Shown here: piece by piece, positions 9,558-17,169 of the stretch | How positions within the stretch are numbered: position 1 is the stretch's first letter | Layout of the letters: each line of letters opens with the position of its first letter | Assembly: GCF_000003605.2 (NCBI RefSeq) | Contig: NW_003146287.1 | Span: 48,869-70,621 of the forward strand | Direction: 5' to 3' | Source of the DNA: Saccoglossus kowalevskii | Lineage: Eukaryota > Hemichordata > Enteropneusta > Harrimaniidae | DNA length: 21,753 nt | Program-made: the position numbers and the translations under genes | Notes under the pieces: generated by a model | Seen by the model: only the letters and a program-made list of their open reading frames with translations | Database searches by the model: none | Told to the model about the DNA's origin: nothing

Positions 9558-9772
9558 TGGATAATGGTCCTGCCGATCTCATGGAGGTTTTTCAGGATAT
9601 TGACGTTGACGGGAACGGATATATTACAGCGGACGAGTTACGCGGGGCTTTGGCGAAAGTGCCCGACACTTACACGGAAACTGACATTGAACAGATGATG
9701 GAAGAGGCTGACATTGACGGAGACGGCCAGGTCAATTACATGGAATTTTTGAGAGTCACACGGAAACATTGA
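9558..9772 (+). CDS. Calmodulin-like protein, last coding exon with EF-hands 3 and 4
   Basis: Terminal coding exon. The acceptor TTGCTAG ends at 9557. The first two bases complete Val, and the stop TGA is at 9770-9772. The open frame extends a little upstream only through a TTG, so the splice acceptor, not an ATG, sets the start. EF-hand 3 loop is DVDGNGYITADE and loop 4 is DIDGDGQVNYME, 36 residues apart. All calcium-coordinating positions are canonical, including Glu at 12. The helices ADELRGALAKVP and DIEQMMEEAD match the calmodulin C-lobe pattern. Counting from the Asp at the first exon junction, the joined product has 148 residues, close to calmodulin. The segment between loops 2 and 3 is 5 residues longer than in calmodulin. 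The C-terminus is FLRVTRKH rather than the calmodulin MTAK-type end. It probably acts as a cytosolic calcium sensor; its target is unknown. Confidence 0.93.
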
Positions 9773-10082
9773 CGCCAAGACAACGAAGGTTTTCTGCAAA
9801 CCAGATTATTGGTGGCGCTGTTTAAAAACAACGCGTCGAATTCACACCGAATTTCTCGTAAGGACCAAAACGAAATGGCAGATTTTCATCTATTTGGAAA
9901 ATATTCATTTCTCTATCTTCGCCTGGGAATTCTTTCGCAACCAGCCTCTCAAAGTTTAAAATATGTCGACATACAACGCGTTTACTCGCCATCTAATTCA
10001 CCAACACCGGATGGGAGTAACTCGAATGACGTGCAGTGTCTAAGCAGACTGGCAGTCAACCGGTAAAAATGCGCCGTTACTA

Positions 10083-10303
10083 TAGTCACGCCCTCTCGCG
10101 ACGAAGGCCAATTGTGACGTTAATGGGAGCAATGAACGATATCGATATCGTAAATATGTTTATATTGTGATTATTTTTAAAAATATTCTGTGTTCAATGA
10201 CGAACGATTACACAACCAATTCACAGTTTTCGTCGACATGTCCCACGCCCGTTTGCGTCATGTTCAGGTCACGGAAGCGTTTTGTCGATAGAGGGCGTGA
10301 CTA
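10083..10303. mobile_element. MITE family 2, element C
   Basis: A 221-bp element. It begins TAGTCACGCCCTCTCGCGAC and its reversed right end is TAGTCACGCCCTCTATCGAC, so 14 bases match perfectly. It contains a perfect 16-bp palindrome, ACGATATCGATATCGT (10136-10151). It resembles element B over its right half. It lies downstream of the calmodulin-like stop, probably in the 3' UTR or in intergenic sequence. The exact target duplication is unclear. Confidence 0.8.
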
Positions 10304-10378
10304 ATTGAAATCGACTTTAGGGTTTTACTGTTTGTGAATATGCCAAACCTATGTGACGTCATGGTTTTATTCTTGCAG

Positions 10379-10658
10379 GAAATGTTCGTTCTCCAAAGTT
10401 CAAAGTTCAATGCTATCAGGGAGTATACTACATGACTACGTAGTGAAAAATACGAAACAATGTCAATTAATAACCCATTGTGAGCCTAAATCTTACGGAA
10501 TTCTGTCTGAATACATTGTGTGCAGTGTTCTGGAAATCAATTTTAAGAAGCCCTGGTTACCGTTGAAAACGACGGCGAATCTCCGTGATTATTACGATGT
10601 TGCGGGCGCTTTTACTCTGTGTATAAACAGGCGCACACTAAAAAGACAATCTCCCTAA
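10379..10658 (+). CDS. Possible terminal exon, weakly PAN/apple-like, perhaps degenerate
   Basis: A pyrimidine-rich acceptor, GGTTTTATTCTTGCAG, ends at 10378. From it a frame of about 92 residues runs to TAA at 10656-10658, and AATAAA follows at 10719. The frame entered upstream only through a GTG, so an exon reading fits better than an intact ATG gene. The pattern FSKVQSSML..G..L..YVVKNTKQCQL, then CEPK, then VCSVLEIN and DYYD, recalls PAN/apple domains (extracellular adhesion or binding modules). However, some cysteines expected in that fold seem replaced, for example Ser after EPK and Leu before EIN. Alternatives are a pseudogene exon, or UTR of the calmodulin-like gene. A domain search would decide; none was run. 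Confidence 0.3.
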
Positions 10659-10718
10659 TAGCTGTACAATGGTGATCTTGTATGCAAATTTATATTTTAC
10701 CGCTTTTGCTCAAAGGTT

Positions 10719-10724
10719 AATAAA
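10719..10724 (+). terminator. Polyadenylation signal AATAAA
   Basis: This is the only AATAAA between the calmodulin-like stop (9772) and this point. It lies 61 bases after the stop of the possible terminal exon. A GT-rich stretch (GGTGGTCG) follows about 40 bases later, as expected of a cleavage downstream element. It may serve the calmodulin-like gene with a ~950-base 3' UTR, the possible PAN-like exon, or both. Confidence 0.45.
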
Positions 10725-10731
10725 ACTTATC

Positions 10732-10753
10732 CCGGTACAACTCCGGTACAACT
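10732..10753. repeat. 11-bp direct repeat, two copies
   Basis: CCGGTACAACT occurs twice head to tail just after the AATAAA. It is probably a small replication-slippage duplication. Confidence 0.9.
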
Positions 10754-11375
10754 GGCGAAGTTATGGTGGTCGTTATATATTGAAACAGTTTGTTCTAACT
10801 TGCAGCCGATGAATTTGACTTCAAATTTTCGTTACGCAATTAGTCCAACAACTATTATCGCCAGAATCAGATGAAATATGCAAAAATGAGATGAATGTTC
10901 ACAACAACCCACTACGTTAAAAGTGCCCTCTGTCGACAAGCCATGTGTTTTTCCACTTCATTTGCACTTCATTTGAATTGCCGGGCGGGTGTGGTAGTAC
11001 ATTTTAAATCGTATACTGGAGTTTTGTACATACTATGAGTGTGGGTTTTTTACCACATGTATGTTTTTTTTTCTGTCACTATTCAGTAATCTCGCCAATT
11101 TATGTAGTTTTGCTTACATTCGGGTTTACACCATTCAAAAATATGATGCATTATGGTCGCTCAACCAAATGACTTATGGGTAAAATGGCCACATGTACGT
11201 TGCATTCGAAGAAACCGGTCGACAATATCATGCTCCTTGATTATTTGAGGTAAGACAAAGAAAAGTCGAGAACATCACGATGACGTAATGTCCAAACGAG
11301 ACTGGGCACAGTACAGTACAAATTCAATTAATCTATTCGTTTTTCTCTTAAATGTATATATACATATATTTGAGG

Positions 11376-11376
<1 letters not shown>
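10754..11376. other. Non-coding stretch, no gene seen
   Basis: No exon, transposon ends or long repeats were recognised. The sequence becomes increasingly AT-rich toward the (TA)n tract. Confidence 0.5.

Positions 11377-11468
<92 letters not shown>
11377..11468. repeat. Dinucleotide microsatellite (TA)46
   Basis: Forty-six uninterrupted TA units (92 bp), preceded by a shorter degenerate TA-rich stretch from about 11354. Five frames encoding alternating Tyr-Ile (11275-11732 region) are artefacts of this tract. The run can form cruciform or slipped structures. Confidence 0.98.
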
Positions 11469-11471
<3 letters not shown>

Positions 11472-11560
11472 CACAGTGTGTCGACGCGGTTGGATATTGT
11501 TGAAAATGATGGTCGTTGCGCACCAAGCGTACGAATGTAAACAAACAATTATTTCAACAC

Positions 11561-11877
11561 TACGATAAAGACATTTCATTTCCGACATTGTGAAATTGAC
11601 AAGAAAATTCATGAATATGTAAAGCATAACAAAATGTTTTTTATATTCACACCGATGTTCATGATAATGTTCATGATTACCGATCACGCAAGAATAATTT
11701 GCTGTATTCTCTATATTTTTGTTATAACTCAAAGAATCTGAATGAAATTAGAATCTATGTAGTGTATGTATGAATAATAAATTTGATAAATATTAATTTA
11801 TTCGGTAGAACTACTGTATTTTTCTACATAAAAACGAAAAGATTTCACAATGTCGGAAACAGAAAATCTTTATCGTA
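11561..11877. mobile_element. MITE with 36-bp terminal inverted repeats (element E)
   Basis: Left terminus 11561-11596 and right terminus 11842-11877 are inverted copies matching at 31 of 36 positions. Both begin TACGATAAAGA and both contain TTTCCGACATTGTGAAAT. The flanks are consistent with a TA duplication if the true end is CGATAAAGA, as in Tc1/mariner-derived elements. The 245-bp interior is AT-rich and has no transposase frame. No second copy was seen in the window. Confidence 0.88.
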
Positions 11878-12059
11878 TTATTTTTTTACACGCGATGTAT
11901 ACGTCGCATGAACCCACTCAACGTAAATAGATATTGGTTGTATTTCGAACTTTGTCTTGTCTCACACCAAGAATCTTCTCATTATACCACCCCATGACGT
12001 CGCACTGCGTCGTTTTCGATACGGGTTCCTGTGACGTAGACGTCGCGTGTGAAACAAAC
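11878..12059. other. Non-coding, CpG-containing stretch before a hairpin
   Basis: Contains a near-palindrome GCGATGTATACGTCGC near 11893-11908 and a CGT-rich segment at 12007-12053, which is loosely repeated at 12889-12936. No gene was recognised. Confidence 0.4.
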
Positions 12060-12094
12060 CTCAGACTAGTGATACATTGTATTACTAGTCTGAG
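12060..12094. repeat. Near-perfect 16-bp inverted repeat (hairpin)
   Basis: CTCAGACTAGTGATAC, then ATT, then GTATTACTAGTCTGAG. Fifteen of 16 positions are complementary. The odd pair would be G:U if the top strand is transcribed, so an RNA would pair along the entire stem. The 3-base loop is too tight for a typical microRNA precursor. The same arms appear as matching peptide stretches in frames on both strands, which only reflects the palindrome. Confidence 0.9.
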
Positions 12095-13558
12095 AATAAA
12101 CACGCACACGAAATCATACGCGAGTTGTGCACCGATTGGTCGTGCCCATTGATGTATTGTTTGTCATGCGTTATTTTTTGAATGACAAAGTGAAAACTTT
12201 AAAGCTCTGTTAAATCTAAGTTTTTAAAACATATAAGCAAAATCATAACATTTTTGTTTTATTCTGTAAATATACCGACTTTATTAATATAATATATGAT
12301 GAGCTAAAACAATTGAGAACACTAAAACGTTATTCAACAACACAGTATGAACCAAGAGAAAGAGATTTTGCGAGATATCGTGCCGACCAAGCTTCAAATA
12401 ACCCGATACGTACGCTTACATCTCATGCGTACGGTAATCGACAATGTGTCACATCAGATCAATATCCATATAGTATTGTATATTTCAAATCAAGTGAAAT
12501 TTATGTAATGGTGCAGGTTTTTTTTTTCATTTGCACATATGGTATTTCCATTGATGAGATATGGCGTGAAACTTACTCATGTCTGCATGTAATTTTGGCG
12601 CAATGTACTTGGTTTCTTAAATGAGCTGTGCCTACAGTAATGTTTGCAGTGTGTATTTATTATTATCTGTTTCATAGTGGTGGTGGACTTGCTCTCAACC
12701 AAATATGATGGCACCGCAAAGTAAACTATTTGCACCTATTTTTTTGCGATTATATAGATATGTGCACCGGGATCATGGCTATGTCAGTCGAAAAATTGAC
12801 TGAAGCTGACCCACATCCACTTGTTAAGGCTGTGTGTTACTCAAAACAAGGGGTACTGTTTCATAATAGAGCGCCACAGTCGTCGACGGCGTCGTGTTCG
12901 ATGTGGGTCCCATGAGACATAAACAACGCGTGTAAAATACAATTTGTTTGCTTACACGGAATTCGGACACGATGCTGCACGAATCCTGTGTTGCTCTAAC
13001 GTGATATTAGAATATCCAAGCCTTATTTTATTATTTCAGTGAGATTTGGGTGAAAAACAACAGAGTTACAAAATATACAATAAATAAAATAAGATGGGTC
13101 AATTTACCAACATATTGGTGCTTATAAAATTTGGTTTGACTTAATTTTTGGGACAAACAATAAAGATAAATGTATGCTTACTAAAACTTGGTGTGAACAA
13201 AAACCACATCTTCACATTGCCGTTTCATTATAGTGTTAATCCTTTAGCTTCTACAACAATAAACATGGAAATCTAATGTTGTCGTTGGCGGCGCTTCAAT
13301 TATTACACCAAGATTTTTGCTTAAAAATAACAACTGATTTGGAACTAATATTCATCCCTTCTTAATGGTCATTTCACATTGTAAATAAAATTTGTTTAAT
13401 TTTGTAAAGAAAGTTATTTGTGTGCTGTCTATCTTTTCAACTGTCCGTTCAAAAAGGAGTGGATATCTTTTCATTTGGGGTGAGGTCAACGAATTGTTAC
13501 ATACATCTATTAGATGATCAAAATAGCTGATACACGTAATAAATATGATTTGAGTGAT
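12095..13558. other. Non-coding stretch, no gene seen
   Basis: Frames at 12313-12624 (103 residues, entered through TTG) and 12730-12915 (61 residues) show no recognisable domain. The sequence from about 12990 to 13550 is strongly AT-rich. No transposon ends were identified. Confidence 0.45.
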
Positions 13559-15126
13559 AACACACGAACGTAAGTTAGCTGTTATACCATGTAATGTGTT
13601 CGTGGGTAGGCTGATTTAGCACGTAATATGTTCGTGAGTAGGCTGATTTAACACGTAATATGTTCGTGAGTAGGCTGATTTAACAAGTAATATGTTCGTA
13701 AGTAGGCTGATTTAACACGTAATATGTTCGTGAGTAGGCTGATTTAACACGTAATATGCTCGTGAGTAGGCTGATTTAACATGTAATGTGTTCGTGAATA
13801 GGCTGATTTAACACGTAATATGTTCGTGAGTAGGCTGATTTAACACGTAATATGCTCGCGAGTAGGCTGCTTTAACACGTAATATGTTCGTGAGTAGGCT
13901 GATTTAACACGTAATATGTTCGTGAGTAGGCTGATTTAAAATGTAATATGTTCGTGAGTAGGCTGATTTAACACGTAATATGTTCGTGAGTAGGCTGATT
14001 TAACCCGTAATATGTTCGTGAGTAGGCTGATTTAACACGTAATATGTTCGTGAATAGGCTGATTTAACTCGTAATATGTCCGCTAGTAGGCTGATTTAAC
14101 ACGTAATATGTTCGTGAGTAGGCTGATTTAACTCGTAATATGTTCGTGAGTAGGCTGATTTAACACGTAATATGTTCGTGAGTAGGCTGATTTAACTCGT
14201 AATATGTTCGTGAGTAGGCTGATTTAATACGTAATATGTTCGTGAGTAGGCTGATTTAACACGTAATATGTTCGTGAGTAGGCTGATTTAACACGTAATA
14301 TATTCGTGAGTAGGCTGACTTAATACGTATTATGTCCGTGAGTAGGCTGATTTAATACGTAATATGTTCGTGAGTAGACGGATATAACACGTAATATGTT
14401 CGTGAGTAGACGGATATAACACGTAATATGTTCGTGAGTAGACGGATATAATACGTAATATGTTCGTGAGTAGGCTGATTTAACACGTAATATGTTCGTG
14501 AGTAGGCTGATTTAACACGTAATATATTCGTGAGTAGGCTGACTTAATACGTATTATGTCCGTAAGTAGGCTGATTTAATACGTAATATATTCGTGAGTA
14601 GGCTGACTTAATACGTATTATGTCCGTGAGTAGGCTGATTTAACACGTAATATATTCGTGAGTAGGCTGATTTAATACGTAATATATTCGTGAGTAGGCT
14701 GATTTAATACGTAATATGTCCGTGAGTAGGCTGATTTAATACGTAATATATTCGTGAGTAGGCTGATTTAATACGTAATATATTCGTGAGTAGGCTGATT
14801 TAATACGTAATATATTCGTGAGTAGGCTGATTTAATACGTAATATATTCGTGAGTAGGCTGATTTAATACGTAATATATTCGTGAGTAGGCTGATTTAAT
14901 ACGTAATATATTCGTGAGTAGGCTGATTTAATACGTAATATATTCGTGAGTAGGCTGATTTAATACGTAATATATTCGTGAGTAGGCTGATTTAATACGT
15001 AATATGTTCGTTATTAGGCTGATTTAATACGTAATATGTTCGTTATTAGGCTGATTTAATACGTAATATGTCCGTGAGCATGCGAATATAACTTGTAGTG
15101 CGTTCATGAATTTGCTGTTATCAAGC
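13559..15126. repeat. Minisatellite: 49 units of exactly 32 bp
   Basis: The consensus unit has two parts, GTAATATGTTCGTGAG then TAGGCTGATTTAACAC. Forty-seven clear units start at 13591 and recur every 32 bases through 15063. One degenerate unit lies on each side (13559-13590 and 15095-15126). Unit starts stay in register throughout, so there is no indel across 1.57 kb. Variation is by substitution: AACAC endings dominate the left half, AATAC endings and ATATTCG the right half, and three units carry TAGACGGATATAA (14359-14454). Units 14743-14998 (eight in a row) are identical. There are no unique spacers, so it is not CRISPR-like. 32 is not a multiple of three and each unit has stops, so it is non-coding. 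Confidence 0.98.
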
Positions 15127-15136
15127 ATGACCATTC

Positions 15137-15178
15137 CAAAGTGACTGTTATTGGCTGTAGCCAATAACATTGACTTTG
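15137..15178. repeat. 20-bp-stem palindrome with 2-base loop
   Basis: CAAAGTGACTGTTATTGGCT, then GT, then a complementary arm ending at 15178. Eighteen of 20 positions pair, including a perfect 11-bp core. It begins 11 bases after the last degenerate minisatellite unit. It could extrude as a cruciform. Part of it (CCAATAACATTGA) recurs at about 16810. Confidence 0.88.
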
Positions 15179-15502
15179 AGACTTTAACTTTTGATATTGG
15201 CCGAATGATGACAATAACTATTTTATTACCCCTAAAATGTCACAAAAATGTAAAAGTAAGCGAGGAAAATCTCAGTACCAAATGCAAACCTTCCGGGTTA
15301 AAAGTAGCTTTATTCCAGGATTCAATATGATGTAAGCAGAGAAAAAAACTTGAATGGTCTTTCTGCTCAGTGCATTTGTGGTGATATTACTATATTTGGT
15401 AGTTAAAATAAATTATGCAAGACACATACACCTATCAAAATATATAACTCCAAATTACATTACATGTTATGTTTGTCTGCAAACCCCGTCAATGACACTT
15501 TA
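15179..15502. other. Non-coding AT-rich stretch
   Basis: No frame, repeat or transposon end was recognised between the palindrome and the possible coding remnant. Confidence 0.45.
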
Positions 15503-16425
15503 TTATGAATGGGCATGAAATAACACAGGATTCTTACCAGCTACCCGGACAGACGTTACCTTTAGTACAGTGACATAGGTATCCTGTCTTATACATGTAG
15601 ACTTGCATTTTTTGTATACTTGTATACTTGTATACAATATTTCTTCGTTGGTTTGTCTAGGGAATGGACTTCTCCACAAGTGATTTCCTAATATCTCAAA
15701 ACAAACTGAACCAAATGCACCTGATATTACACGCCTCTATGTCATGGACAGAAACAACAATATTAAGTATGATTAAATAATGATACGGGAAGATCCGTTA
15801 TAAAAGATGTGACATCAACCAACTTTCCTTTCTGAGCTAGGTACTCCCTAAAAAATGTTCTGTCACTGTGGAAAGCTGCAGTGTTGTCAGTAACACTTGT
15901 AATTTCCGTCCTGTCCATGTTTACAGTTATTTCAAGTCAATGTCCAATATAATATGAACAATTGAGCCTCTCTGAATCTTTTTCTCACCAACCACACGGC
16001 TCTTAGATGGCTTGAGTAGTTTAAACTTTGTAGTTGTGACGATGCCACCTTCCCTGTGCGTCGAGGCTTCACAGTCACTACGAACATGGCTAGTTGATCC
16101 ACAAACCCAATAATGTTTACCATAAACAGAAACTGGCTTTTCTATTATCGGCTAGGTAGATTTACTTTGTGATGAGGTACTCAGTAAATGTATCTGTTTC
16201 TGTGGTGCTGTTATCTATCCATCTTGTATGTGATTCGGACTATGGTAGTCCTCGACTCCACCTATGCCTCCCATGAACGGCAGCACTGAGCTTCACCTTT
16301 GTTTTAACCCTACTAATTAACTTTATAACATTGTCACAAGCATCAAAGAACGAAAGTTCAGTGTGGTTATTTTTCAGTTTCATTTTCAGATGTTCAACAC
16401 AGTTTCCGCTATTAGCCAAATCTTA
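15503..16425 (-). pseudogene. Possible decayed coding remnant on the minus strand
   Basis: Consecutive stop-bounded frames lie along the minus strand in changing phase: 16422-16240 (60 residues), 16151-15927 (74), 15918-15763 (51, ATG-started) and 15736-15503 (77). The second holds YWVCGSTSHVRSDC, which matches the last three positions of a CCHC zinc knuckle (C-x4-H-x4-C), with Tyr in place of the first Cys. Such knuckles are typical of retroelement Gag proteins and some nucleic-acid-binding proteins. A stretch around 16178-16232 (DNSTTETDTFTEYL) resembles one at about 15820-15886 (DNTAAFHSDRTFFREYL), hinting at an internal repeat. Stops and phase changes mean it is not an intact gene. Another frame (15932-16123) overlaps the second, and chance frames of this length are common in AT-rich DNA. 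Confidence 0.22.
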
Positions 16426-17000
16426 CGTTGGCCGTTTTTAGCTGACTTGAAGGATGAGTCTCATGTTTCAATGCAATCACACAGATTTACTAACAGGAAT
16501 CGTTGGAGTAGTTGAGGTAAATTGTCAACTTTACCAAACACATTATACTTTAGATAAGGCAAATTTAAATGGATTGTCAAGAACATGACACACAAAAAAA
16601 CAAAATGAAGTGTGCCCTCAAACGAATGCTAAATCTACAAAAACATAAGAGTGCGCCCTCATAGGTCGTCACAATTAGAAAGTGTCAACTATGCATCTTT
16701 TCGTCGGATGTTATGGCATCGGAGGCAGTAACTCATGGTGTCAGCAGTAAGATATTAGCTGGGAGAGCCAATATAAATATTTATCAAACGATCATGTGAC
16801 CGTTTTCGACCAATAACATTGAATATCTACCTAATGAATAATATATATCAACTGATATCAATAATTCGTAGAGCCGATAATTTACTAGTAGTTCATGACA
16901 TCATGAGTGAATGTTGTCCAATATCATGGATTCGGGGATAATCTGTTTTTTTTTTTTGGTCAATATAATTAAATACTAACACTTTTCCCAAAGAGTACCT
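16426..17000. other. Non-coding stretch, no gene seen
   Basis: Two loosely similar segments, GTGCCCTCAAACGA and GTGCGCCCTCATAGG (about 16610-16665), recall the CCCT-type ends of MITE family 2 but lack clear partners. Otherwise the sequence is unassigned and AT-rich. Confidence 0.4.
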
Positions 17001-17169
17001 TTTAATTACGGCTGATCTGCACTGGCTCGGAAGATGAATTCTGATTGGCTAAAAAAACAAAAAACTTGTGGCGTTGAATGCACGTTCATTGTCAGTATTG
17101 TTATGCAAATTCAAACTAGCTAATCATTTACAACCTTCCGAGCCAGTGCAGATTAGCCCTTTAATTACG
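17001..17169. mobile_element. Small DNA transposon (MITE) with direct-repeat flanks
   Basis: Terminal inverted repeats GGCTGATCTGCACTGGCTCGGAAG (17010-17033) and its complement (17135-17158) match at 23 of 24 positions. TTTAATTAC lies directly outside each end (17001-17009 and 17160-17168) and reads as a 9-bp target duplication, or 10 bp if the following G is counted. One extra C separates the right repeat from the element. The element is about 150 bp with no coding capacity. A 9-10 bp duplication suggests the Mutator-like superfamily; hAT elements normally give 8 bp. Confidence 0.92.

Noticed and set aside
9809-10066. 85-residue frame after the calmodulin-like stop
   Set aside because: It starts with TTG, not ATG, and has no acceptor or domain; more likely 3' UTR or intergenic.
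11275-11732. Several frames of 60-118 residues with long Tyr-Ile repeats
   Set aside because: All arise from the (TA)46 microsatellite read in different frames and strands.
13591-15094. GTGAGT in most minisatellite units as a chain of splice donors
   Set aside because: The match to a donor is part of the repeated unit. There is no matching acceptor or open frame.
13559-15126. CRISPR-like array
   Set aside because: Units are contiguous with no unique spacers, and the context is eukaryotic.
15932-16123. 63-residue ATG-started minus-strand frame
   Set aside because: It competes with the zinc-knuckle-bearing frame on the same strand and shows no recognisable pattern.
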